From Megalopta genalis (Eukaryota > Arthropoda > Insecta > Hymenoptera > Halictidae), in contig NW_027476470.1 of NCBI RefSeq assembly GCF_051020955.1, forward strand, positions 62,001-126,000: a stretch of DNA of 64,000 nt. Reading direction: 5' to 3'. The notes under the pieces were generated by a model, which worked only from the letters and a program-made list of their open reading frames with translations, made no database searches and had not been told where the DNA came from. The translations under genes were made by a program, and so were the position numbers. The number at the start of each line of letters is the position of its first letter. Positions within the stretch are counted from its first letter, which is position 1. Below, one piece after another: positions 52,641 to 64,000 of the stretch.

Positions 52641-54969
52641 AATTCGCATTGATTTGAGGCTAAATCATGTGTTTCGCTTGGTTTTGAAGCTAACTCGTTT
52701 TTTTCGCATGCAGTTGTAGCTAAATCATGTATATCACAAGTATTTGAAGCTAAACCATTTGCTTCGCATGGATTCGAAGATCAGCCTGCTACTTCGCATT
52801 GATTTTAATCTAAATCATGTGTTTCGCATGGATTTGAAGCTAACTCGTTTGTTTCGCATGCAGTTGAAGCTGAATCATGTATATCACAAGTATTTGAAGC
52901 TAAACCATTTGCTTCGCATGGATTCGAAGATCAGCCTTCTACTTCGCATTAATTTTAATCTAAATCATGTGTTTCGCATGGATTTGAAGCTAACTCGTTT
53001 GTTTCGCATGCAGTTGAAGCTGAATCATGTATATCACAAGTATTTGAAGCTAAACCATTTGTTACGCATGGATTCGAATATCAGCCTTCTACTTCGCATT
53101 GATTTTAATCTAAATCATGTGTTTCGCATGGATTTAAAGCTAACTCGGTTGTTTCGCATGCAGTTGAAGCTGAATCATGTATATCACAAGTATTTGAAAC
53201 TAAACCATTTGATTCCCATGGTTTTGAAGCTAAGCTTTCTACTTCGCATTGATTTGAAGATAAATCATGTGTTTCGCTTGGATTTGAAGATAACTCATTT
53301 GTTTCGCATGCTGTTTAAGCTAAATCATGTATATCACAAGTATTTGAAGCTAAACCATTTGTTACGCATGGATTCGAAGATCAGCCTTCTACCTAGCATT
53401 GATTTGATGCTAAATCATGTGTTTCGCATGGATTTGAAGCTAATTCGTTTGTTTCGCATGCTGTTGAAGCTAAATCATGTATAGCACAGGTATTTGAAGC
53501 TAAACTATTTGTATCGGATGGGATCGAAGATAAGCCTCCTACTTCGCATTGATTTGAAGCTAAATCATGTGTTTGGCATGGATTTGAAGCTAACTCGTTT
53601 GTTTCGCATGCTGTTGAAGCTAAATCATATATATCACAAATATTTGAAGCTAAACCATTTGTTTCGCATTTATTCGAAACTAAGCATTCTACGTCGCATT
53701 GATTTGAGGCTAAATCATATGTTTCGCTTGGTTTTGAAGCTGACTCGTTTGTTTCGCATGCTGTTGAAGCTAAATCATGTATATCACAAGTATTTGAAGC
53801 TATATCATACGTTTCGCATGAATTCCAAGATAACCCTCCTAATTCGCATAGATTTGAAGATAAATCATGTGTTTCGCTTGGATTTGAATATAACTCATTT
53901 GTTTCGCATGCTGTTGAAGCTAAATCATGTATATCATAAGTACTTGAAGCTAAACCATTTGCTTTGCATGGATTCGAAGATCAGCCTTCTACTTCGCATT
54001 GATTTGATGCTAAATCATGTGTTTCGCATGGATTTGAAGCTAACTCGTTTGTTTCGCATGCTGTTGAAGCTAAATCATGTATATCACAAGTATTTGCAGC
54101 TAAACCATTTGTTACGCATGGATTCGATGATCAGCCTTCTACTTCGCATTGATTTGATGCTAAATCACGTGTTTCGCATGGATTTAAAGCTAACTCGTTT
54201 GTTTCGCATGCAGTTGAAGCTGAATCATGTATATCACAAGTATTTGAAGCTAAACTATTCGTTTCGCATTTATTCGAAGCTAAGCCTTCTACTTCGCATT
54301 GATTTGAGGCTAAATCATGTGTTTCGCTTGGTTTTGAAGCTAACTCGTTTGTTTCGCATGCTGTTGAAGCTAAATCATGTATATCACAAGTATTTGAAGC
54401 TATATCATACGTTTCGCATGGATTCCAAGATTACCCTCCTAATTCGCATAGATGTGAAGATAAATCATATGTTTCGCTTGGATTTGAATATAACTCATTT
54501 GTTTCGCATGCTGTTGAAGCTAAATCATGTATATCACAAGTATTTGAAGCTAAACTATTTGCTTCGCATGGATTCGAAGATCAGCCTTCTACTTCGCATT
54601 GATTTGATGCTAAATCATGTGTTTCGCATGGATTTCATGCTAACTCGTCTGTTTCGCACGCTGTTGAAGCTAAATCATGTATATCACAAGTATTTGAAGC
54701 TATATCATACGTTTCGCATGTATTCCAAGATAACCCTTCTAATTCGCATTGATTTGATGCTAAATCATGTGTTTCGCATGGATTTCATGCTAACTCGTCT
54801 GTTTCGCACGCTGTTGAAGCTAAATCATGTATATCACAAGTATTTGAAGCTATATCATACGTTTCGCATGGATTCCAAGATAACCCTTCTAATTCGCATT
54901 GATTTGAAGCTAAATCATGTGTTTCGCATGGATTTGAAGCTAACTCGTTTGTTTCGCATGCTTTTGAAG

Positions 54970-57900
54970 CTAAATCATATATATCACAAGTTTTTGAAGC
55001 TAAACCATTTGTTTCGCATTTATTCGAAGCTAAGCCTTCTACTTCGCATTGATTTGAGGCTAAATCATGTGTTTCGCTTGGTTTTGAAGCTAACTCGTTT
55101 TTTTCGCATGCAGTTGTAGCTAAATCATGTATATCACAAGTATTTGAAGCTAAACCATTTGCTTCGCATGGATTCGAAGATCAGCCTTCTACTTCGCATT
55201 GATTTTAATCTAAATCATATGTTTCGCTTGGATTTGAATATATCTCATTTGTTTCGCATGCTGTTGAAGCTAAATCATGTATATCACAAGTATTTGAAGC
55301 TAAACCATTTGCTTTGCATGGATTCGAAGATAAGCCTTCTACTTCGCATTGATTTGATGCTAAATCATGTGTTTCGCATGGATTTGAAGCTAACTCGTTT
55401 GTTTCGCATGCTGTTGAAGCTAAATCATGTATATCACAAGTATTTGAAGCTAAACCATTTGTTACGCATGGATTCGAAGATCAACCTTCTACTTCGCATT
55501 GATTTGAAGCTAAATCATGTGTTTCGAATGGATTTGAAGCTAACTCGTTTGTTTCGCATGCTGTTGAAGCTAAATCATGTATATCACAAGTATTTGAAGC
55601 TAAACCATTTGTATCGCATGGGATCGAAGATAAGCCTCCGACTTCGCATTGATTTGAAGCTAAATCATGTGTTTCGCATGGATTTGAAGCTATCTCGTTT
55701 GTTTCGCATGCTCTTGAAGCTAAATCATGTATATCACAAGTATTTGAAGCTAAACCATTTGCTTCGCATGGATTCGAAGATAACCCTTCCAATTCGCATT
55801 GATTTGAAGCTAAATCATGTGTTTCGCTTGGATTTGAAGCTAACTCGTTTTTTTCGCATGCAGTTGTAGCTAAATCATGTATATCACAAGTATTTGAAGC
55901 TAAACCATTTGTTTCGCATGGATTCGAAGATAAGCCTTCTACTTCGCATTGATTTTAACCTAAATCATGTGTTTCGCATGGATTTAAAGCTAACTCGTTT
56001 GTTTCGCATGCAGTTGAAGCTGAATCATGTATATCACAAGTATTTGAAGCTAAACTATTCGTTTCGCATTTATTCGAAGCTAAGCCTTCTACTTCGCATT
56101 GATTTGAGGCTAAATCATGTGTTTCGCTTAGTTTTGAAGCTAACTCGTTTGTTTCGCCTGCTGTTGAAGCTAAATCATGTATATCACAAGTATTTGAAGC
56201 TATATCATACGTTTCGCATGGATTCGAAGATAACCCTTCCAATTCGCATTGATTTGAAGCTAAATCATGTGTTTCGCTTGGATTTGAAGCTAACTCGTTT
56301 TTTTCGCATGCAGTTGTAGCTAAATCATGTATATCACAAGTATTTGAAGCTAAACTATTTGCTTCGCATGGATTCGAAGATCAGCCTTCTACTTCGCATT
56401 GATTTGATGCTAAATCATGTGTTTCGCATGGATTTCATGCTAACTCGTCTGTTTCGCACGCTGTTGAAGCTAAATCATGTATATCACAAGTATTTGAAGC
56501 TATATCATACGTTTCGCATGTATTCCAAGATAACCCTTCTAATTCGCATTGATTTGATGCTAAATCATGTGTTTCGCATGGATTTCATGCTAACTCGTCT
56601 GTTTCGCACGCTGTTGAAGCTAAATCATGTATATCACAAGTATTTGAAGCTATATCATACGTTTCGCATGGATTCCAAGATAACCCTTCTAATTCGCATT
56701 GATTTGAAGCTAAATCATGTGTTTCGCATGGATTTGAAGCTAACTCGTTTGTTTCGCATGCTTTTGAAGCTAAATCATATATATCACAAGTATTTGAAGC
56801 TAAACTATTTGTATCGGATGGGATCGAAGATAAGCCTCCTACTTCGCATTGATTTGAAGCTAAATCATGTGTTTCGCATGGATTTGAAGCTAACTCGTTT
56901 GTATCGCTCGCTGTTGAAGCTAAATCATATATATCACAAGTTTTTGAAGCTAAACCATTTGTTTCGCATTTATTCGAAGCTAAGCCTTCTACTTCGCATT
57001 GATTTGAGGCTAAATCATGTGTTTCGCTTGGTTTTGAAGCTAACTCGTTTTTTTCGCATGCAGTTGTAGCTAAATCATGTATATCACAAGTATTTGAAGC
57101 TAAACCATTTGCTTCGCATGGATTCGAAGATCAGCCTTCTACTTCGCATTGATTTTAATCTAAATCATATGTTTCGCTTGGATTTGAATATATCTCATTT
57201 GTTTCGCATGCTGTTGAAGCTAAATCATGTATATCACAAGTATTTGAAGCTAAACCATTTGCTTTGCATGGATTCGAAGATAAGCCTTCTACTTCGCATT
57301 GATTTGATGCTAAATCATGTGTTTCGCATGGATTTGAAGCTAACTCGTTTGTTTCGCATGCTGTTGAAGCTAAATCATGTATATCACAAGTATTTGCAGC
57401 TAAACCATTTGTTACGCATGGATTCGAAGATCAACCTTCTACTTCGCATTGATTTGATGCTAAATCATGTGTTTCGAATGGATTTGAAGCTAACTCGTTT
57501 GTTTCGCATGCTGTTGAAGCTAAATCATGTATATCACAAGTATTTGAAGCTAAACCATTTGTATCGCATGGGATCGAAGATAAGCCTCCTACTTCGCATT
57601 GATTTGAAGCTAAATCATGTGTTTCGAATGGATTTGAAGCTAACTTGTTTGTTTCGCATGCTGTTGAAGCTAAATCATGTATATCACAAGTATTTGAAGC
57701 TAAACCATTTGTATCGCATTGATTTGAAGCTAAATCATGTGTTTCGCATGGATTTGAAGCTAACTCGTTTGTTTCGCATGCTGTTGAAGCTAAATCATGT
57801 ATATCACAAGTATTTGAAGCTAAACCATTTGTATCGCATGGGATCGAAGATAAGCCTCCGACTTCGCATTGATTTGAAGCTAAATCATGTGTTTCGCATG

Positions 57901-58560
57901 GATTTGAAGCTATCTCGTTTGTTTCGCATGCTCTTGAAGCTAAATCATGTATATCACAAGTATTTGAAGCTAAACCATTTGCTTCGCATGGATTCGAAGA
58001 TAACCCTTCCAATTCGCATTGATTTGAAGCTAAATCATGTGTTTCGCTTGGATTTGAAGCTAACTCGTTTTTTTCGCATGCAGTTGTAGCTAAATCATGT
58101 ATATCACAAGTATTTGAAGCTAAACCATTTGTTTCGCATGGATTCGAAGATAAGCCTTCTACTTCGCATTGATTTTAATCTAAATCATGTGTTTCGCATG
58201 GATTTAAAGCTAACTCGTTTGTTTCGCATGCAGTTGAAGCTGAATCATGTATATCACAAGTATTTGAAGCTAAACTATTCGTTTCGCATTTATTCGAAGC
58301 TAAGCCTTCTACTTCGCATTGATTTGAGGCTAAATCATGTGTTTCGCTTGGTTTTGAAGCTAACTCGTTTGTTTCGCCTGCTGTTGAAGCTAAATCATGT
58401 ATATCACAAGTATTTGAAGCTATATCATACGTTTCGCATGGATTCGAAGATAACCCTTCCAATTCGCATTGATTTGAAGCTAAATCATGTGTTTCGCTTG
58501 GATTTGAAGCTAACTCGTTTTTTTCGCATGCAGTTGTAGCTAAATCATGTATATCACAAG
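54970..58560. repeat. 1,950-bp higher-order tandem, right arm, with 270-bp expansion
   Basis: The right-arm counterpart has one complete unit followed by a partial one. The GTAGC marker monomers end near 55,119, 55,869, 56,319, 57,069, 58,089 and 58,539, giving spacings of 750, 450, 750, 1,020 and 450 bp. The 1,020-bp interval equals 750 plus 270 bp. The extra nine monomers lie around 57,540-57,840 and include a D/E fused monomer near 57,700-57,720. The left arm has an extra unit here instead. Confidence 0.87.
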
Positions 58561-59139
58561 TATTTGAAGCTAAACCATTTGTTTCGCATGGATTCGAAGA
58601 TCAGCCTTCTACTTAGCATTGATTTGATTCTAAATCATGCGTTTCGCATGGATTTGAAGCTAACTCGTTTGTTTCGCATGCTGTTGAAGCTAAATCATGT
58701 ATATCACAAGTATTTGAAGATAAACCATTTGTGTCGGATGGGATCGAAGATAAGCCTCCTACTTCGCATTGATTTGAATCTGAATCATGTGTTTCGCATG
58801 GATTTGAAGCTAACTCGTTTGTTTCGCATGCTGTTGAAGCTAAATCATATATATCACAAGTATTTGAAGCTAAACCATTTGTTTCGCATTTATTCGAAGC
58901 TAAGCCTTCCACTTCGCATTGATTTGATGCTAAATCATGTGTTTCGCATGGATTTGAATCTAACTCGTTTGTTTCGCATGTTGTTGAAGCTAAATCATGT
59001 ATATCACGAGTATTTGAAGCTATATCATTTGTTTCGCATGGATTAGTAGATAACCCTTCTAATTCGCATTGATTTGAGGCTAAATCATGTGTTTCGCTTG
59101 GATTTGAAGCTAACTCGTTTTTTTCGCTAGTAGTTGAAG

Positions 59140-61260
59140 CTAAATCATGCATATCACAAGTATTTGAAGCTAAACCATTTGGTTCGCATTTATTCGAAGC
59201 TAAGCCATCCACTTCGCATTGATTTGAGGCTAAATCATGTGTTTCGCTTGGTTTTGAAGCTAACTCGTTTTTTTCGCATGCAGTTGTAGCTAAATCATGT
59301 ATATCACAAGTATTTGTAGCTAATCCATTTGTTTCGCATGGATTCGAAGATAAGCCTTCTACTTCGCATTGATTTTAATCTAAATCATGTGTTTCGCATG
59401 GATTTGAAGCTAACTCGTTTGTTTCGCATGCAGTCGAAGCTGAATCATGTATATCACAAGTATTTGAAGCTAAACTATTCGTTTCGCATGGATTCGGAGA
59501 TAAGCCTTCCACTTCGCATTGATTTGAATATAAATCATGTGTTTCGCTTGGATTTGAAGCTAACTCGTTTGTTTCGCATGCTGTTGAAGCTTATTCAAGT
59601 TGATCCCAAGTATTTGAAGCTAAACCATTTGCTTCGCATGGATTCGAAGATTAGCCTTCTACTTTGCATTGATTTGATGCTAAATCATGTGTTTCACATG
59701 GATTTGAAGCTAACTCGTTTGTTTCGCATGCTGTTGAAGCTAAATCATGTATATCACAAGTATTTGAAGCTATATCATACGTTTCGCATAGATTCCAAGA
59801 TAACCCTTCTAATTCGCATTGATTTGAATCAAAATCATGTGTTTCGCATGGATTTGAAGCTAACTCGTTTGTTTCGCATGCTGTTGAAGCTAAATCATGT
59901 ATATCACAAGTATTTGAAGCTATACCATTTGTTACGCATGGATTCGAAGCTAAGCCTTCTACTTCGCATTGATTTGATGCTAAGTCATTTGTTTCGCATG
60001 GATTTGAATCTAACTCGTTTGTTTCGCATGCTGTTGAAGCTAAATCATGCATATCACAAGTATTTGAAGCTAAACCATTTGTTACGCATGGATTCGAAGA
60101 TCAGCCTTCTACTTCGCATTGATTTGAAGCTAAATCATGTGTTTCGCATGGATTATAAGATAACTCGTTTGTTTCGCATGCAGTTGAAGCTGAATCATGT
60201 ATATCACAAGTATTTGAAGCTAAACTATTCGTTTCGCATGGATTCGAAGATAAGCATTCCTCTTCGCAATGATTTGATGCTAAATCATGTGTTTCGCATG
60301 GATTTGAAGCTAACTCGTTTGTTTCGCATGCTGTTGAAGCTAACTCAAGTGGATCACAAGTATTTGAAGCTAAACCATTTGCTTCGCATGGATTCGAATA
60401 TTAGCCTTCTACTTCGCATTGATTTGATGCAAAATCATGTGTTTCACATGGATTTGAAGCTAACTCGTTTGTTTCGCATGCTGTTGAAGCTAAATCATGT
60501 ACATCACATGTATTTGAAGCTAAACCATTTGTATCGCATGGAATCGAAGATAAGCCTCCTACTTCGCATTGATTTGAAGCTAATTCATGTGTTCGCATGG
60601 ATTTGATGCTAACTTGTTTGATTCGCGAGCAGTTGAAGCTAAATCAAGTGTATCAAAAGTATTTGAAGCTAAACCATTTGCTTCGCATGGATACGAAGAT
60701 CAGCCTTCTACTTCGCATTGATTTGAAGCTAAATCATGTGTTCCGCATGGATTTTAAGCTAACTCGTTTGTTTCGCATGCAGTTGAAGCTAAATCATGTA
60801 TATCACAAGTATTTGAAGCTAAACCATTTGTTTCGCATGGATTCGAAGATAAGCCTTCTACTTCGCATTGATTTTAATCTAAATCATGTGTTTCGCAATG
60901 ATTTTAAGCTAACTCGTTTGTTTCGGATGCTGTTGAAGCTAAATCATGTATATCACAAGTATTTGAAGCTATATCATTTGTTTCGCATGGATTCGAAGAT
61001 AACCCTTCTAATTCGCATTGATTTGAGGCTAAATCATGTGTTTCGCTTGGATTTGAAGCTAACTCGTTTTTTTCGCTAGTAGTTGAAGCTAAATCATGCA
61101 TATCACAAGTATTTGAAGCTAAACCATTTGGTTCGCATTTATTCGAAGTAAGCCATCTACTTCGCATTGATTTGAGGCTAAATCATGTGTTTCGCTTGGT
61201 GTTGAAGCTAACACGTTTTTTTCGCATGCAGTTGTAGATAAATCATGTATATCACAAGTA
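59140..61260. repeat. Fourth copy of part of the leading block (matches ~1,590-3,830)
   Basis: The order of diagnostic monomers matches ~1,590-3,830 and its copies. It has a single instead of doubled 300-bp unit and a later gain of 150 bp. The 1-bp deletions equivalent to 3,187 and 3,738 are present at ~60,593 and ~61,148. A GTTGATCCC variant near 59,600 replaces GTGGATCCC of the other copies. Downstream, 61,700-62,660 switches to sequence matching 4,300-5,250. Confidence 0.8.
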
Positions 61261-64000
61261 TTTGAAGCTAAACCATTTGTTTCGCATGGAATCGAAGATA
61301 AGCCTTCTACTTCGCATTGATTTTAATCTAAATCATGTGTTTCGCATGGATTTGAAGCTAACTCGTTTGTTTCGCATGCAGTTGAAGCTGAATCATGTAT
61401 ATCACAAGTATTTGAAGCTAAACTATTCGTTTCGCATGGATTCGAAGATTAGCCTTCTACTTCGCATTGATTTGAAGCTAAATCATGTGTTTCACATGGA
61501 TTTGAAGCTAACTCGTTTGTTTCGCATGCTGTTGAAGCTAAATCATGTACATCACATGTATTTGAAGCTAAACCATTTGTATCGCATGGAATCGAAGATA
61601 AGCCTCCTACTTCGCATTGATTTGATGCTAAAACATGTTTTTCGCATGGATTTGAAGCTAACTCGTTTGTTTCGCATGCTGTTGAAGCTAAATCATGTAT
61701 ATCACAAGTATTTGACGCTAAACCATTTGTTTCGCATGAATTCGAAGATAAACCTTCTACTTCGCATTGATTTTAATCTAAATCATGTGTTTCGCATGGA
61801 TTTGAAGCTAACTCGTTTGTTTCGCATGCAGTTGAAGCTGAATCATGTATATCACAAGTATTTGATGCTAAACTATTCGTTTCGCATGGATTCGAAGATA
61901 AGCCTTCCACATCGCATTGATTTGAAGCTAAATCATGTGTTCCGCATGGATTTTAAGCTAACTCGTTTGTTTCGCATGCAGTTGAATCTGAATCATGTAT
62001 ATCACAAGTATTTGAAGCTAAACTATTCGTTTCGCATGGATTCGAAGATAAGCCATCCACTTCGCATTGATTTGAAGATAAATCATGTGTTTCGCTTGGA
62101 TTTGAATATAATTCATTTGTTTCGCATGCTGTTGAAGCTAAATCATGTATATCACATGTATTTGAAGCTAAACCATTTGCTCCGCATGGATTCGAAGATC
62201 AGCCTTCTACTTCGCATTGATTTGATGCTAAATCATGTGTTTCGCATAGATTTGAAGCTAACTCGTTTGTTTCGCATGCTGTTGAAGCTGAATCATGTAC
62301 ATCACAAGTATTTGAAGCTAAACTATTCGTTTCGCATGGATTCGAAGTTAACTCGTTTGTTTCGCATGCAGTTGAAGCTAAATCACGTATATCAGAAGTA
62401 TTTGCAGCTAAACCATTTGTTTCGCATGGATACGAAGATAAGCCTTCTGCTTCGCATTGATTTGAAGTTAAATCATGTGTTTCGCATGGATTTGAATCTA
62501 ACTCGTTTATTTCGCATGCTGTTGAAGCTGAATCATGTATATCACAAGTATTTGAAGCTAAACTATTCGTTTCGCATGGATTCGAAGATAAGAATTCTAC
62601 TTCGTATTGATTTTAATCTAAATCATGTGTTCCGCAATGATTTTAAGCTAACTCGTTTGTTTCGCATGCTGTTGAAGCTAACTCAAGTGGATCACAAGTA
62701 TTTGAAGCTAAACCATTTGCTTCGCATGGATTCGAAGATTAGCCTTCTACATCGCATTGATTTGATGCTAAATCATGTGTTTCGCATGGATTTGAAGCAA
62801 ACTCGTTTGTTTCGCATGCAGTTGAAGCTGAATCATGTATATCACAAGTATTTGAAGCTAAACCATTTGTTACGCATGGATTCGAAGATCAGCCTTCTAC
62901 TTCGCATTGATTTGAAGCTAAATCATGTGTTTTGCATGGATTATAAGATAACTCGTTTGTTTCGCATGCAGTTGAAGCTGAATCATGTATATCACAAGTA
63001 TTTGAAGCTAAACTATTCGTTTCGCATGGATTCGAAGATAAGCATTCCTCTTCGCATTGATTTGATGCTAAATCATGTGTTTCGCATGGATTTGAAGCTA
63101 ACTCGTTTGTTTCGCATGCTGTTGAAGCTAACTCAAGTGGATCACAAGTATTTGAAGCTAAACCATTTGCTTCGCATGGATTCGAATATTAGCCTTCTAC
63201 TTCGCATTGATTTGATGCAAAATCATGTGTTTCACATGGATTTGAAGCTAACTCGTTTGTTTCGCATGCTGTTGAAGCTAAATCATGTACATCACATGTA
63301 TTTGAAGCTAAACCATTTGTATCGCATGGAATCGAAGATAAGCCTCCTACTTCGCATTGATTTGAAGCTAATTCATGTGTTCGCATGGATTTGAAGCTAA
63401 CTTGTTTGATTCGCGAGCAGTTGAAGCTAAATCAAGTGTATCAAAAGTATTTGAAGCTAAACCATTTGCTTCGCATGGATACGAAGATCAGCCTTCTACT
63501 TCGCATTGATTTGAAGCTAAATCATGTGTTCCGCATGGATTTTAAGCTAACTCGTTTGTTTCGCATGCAGTTGAAGCTAAATCATGTATATCACAAGTAT
63601 TTGAAGCTAAACCATTTGTTTCGCATGGATTCGAAGATAAGCCTTCTACTTCGCATTGATTTTAATCTAAATCATGTGTTTCGCAATGATTTTAAGCTAA
63701 CTCGTTTGTTTCGGATGCTGTTGAAGCTAAATCATGTATATCACAAGTATTTGAAGCTATATCATTTGTTTCGCATGGATTCGAAGATAACCCTTCTAAT
63801 TCGCATTGATTTGAGGCTAAATCATGTGTTTCGCTTGGATTTGAAGCTAACTCGTTTTTTTCGCTAGTAGTTGAAGCTAAATCATGCATATGACAAGTAT
63901 TTGAAGCTAAACAATTTGTTACGCATGGATTCGAAGATCAGCCTTCTACTTCGCATTGATTTGAAGCTAAATCATGTGTTTCGCATGGATTATAAGCTAA

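Larger units (their letters stand above)
39137..58590. repeat. Right copy of the ~19-kb direct segmental duplication
   Basis: This is the counterpart of 1-~19,390 in the same orientation. Differences from the left copy are block-wise. Bases ~42,520-42,870 replace the left segment at ~3,385-3,940. About 1.65 kb at ~46,420-48,090 replaces ~170 bp of the left arm. The 1,500-bp tandem has one fewer full unit. A 270-bp expansion lies in ~57,540-57,840. Between these events the copies are nearly identical by eye, with scattered substitutions such as ~43,561 (GTATTCG for GGATTCG). The high identity implies recent duplication or ongoing homogenisation. Confidence 0.87.
1..64000. repeat. 30-bp / 150-bp satellite-like tandem array filling the window
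   Basis: Every part of the window is built from 30-bp monomers in one orientation. Each carries a core like TTGAAGCTAA and most end in TTTCGCATG. Five monomer types alternate in fixed order, giving a strict 150-bp period that can be followed line by line from base 1 to base 64,000. There is no interruption by unique DNA, a transposon, an RNA gene or an inverted segment. The array runs off both window ends, so its true size is unknown. Organisation in nested higher-order repeats is typical of eukaryotic satellite DNA (centromeric, pericentromeric or subtelomeric). A giant repetitive exon is the alternative, but all frames contain stops. I see nothing that fixes the species. Confidence 0.97.

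Noticed and set aside
1..64000. CRISPR array (regular ~30-bp repeats)
   Set aside because: Monomers are directly adjacent with no unique spacers, the 'repeat' itself varies in five ordered types, and no cas-like gene is present.
1..64000. Telomeric repeat, rRNA or tRNA genes
   Set aside because: No short G-rich telomere motif and no rRNA or tRNA-like stretch interrupts the 30-bp pattern.
1..64000. Transposon, integrated virus or phage
   Set aside because: No unique sequence, terminal inverted repeats, polymerase or transposase motifs were seen on either strand.

Overview
The whole 64 kb window is one tandem repeat array. I see no unique sequence, no recognisable gene, no RNA gene and no mobile element. 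The basic unit is a 30-bp monomer, about 37% G+C (11 of 30 in the commonest type). It has a TTGAAGCTAA-like core and a TTTCGCATG-like tail. Five diverged monomer types (called A-E here) follow each other in fixed order to make a 150-bp higher-order unit. About 427 such units (roughly 2,130 monomers) fill the window, all in the same orientation. This looks like eukaryotic satellite DNA, or less likely a gigantic repeat-encoding locus. The sequence does not identify the organism.

Layout: 150-bp units are themselves duplicated in larger blocks. (i) 1-~19,390 and 39,137-~58,590 are two direct copies of a ~19-kb segment. (ii) The front of that segment recurs at 21,780-~26,360 and again around 59,140-61,260. 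(iii) Inside the long copies are a 1,500-bp tandem (9,301-13,713; 49,728-52,640) and a 1,950-bp tandem (about 16,045-20,480; 54,970-58,560). Copy number differs between the two arms. (iv) The middle (25.7-39 kb) holds ~3,000-bp and 1,050-bp tandem duplications. Nearly all size changes are multiples of 30 or 150 bp, as expected from unequal exchange in register.

Coding question: because 30 is a multiple of 3, two frames stay open by arithmetic. The + frame gives a basic leucine-rich decapeptide, with an open stretch of 2,201 codons at 7,187-13,792. The - frame gives an acidic decapeptide with one Cys every ten residues. Both are broken by stops and by inherited 1-bp indels. Variation falls on all codon positions, so I do not call any CDS. 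Parts of 26.3-39.1 kb carry many private 1-bp indels absent from near-identical neighbours, which points to poorly polished long-read assembly there.
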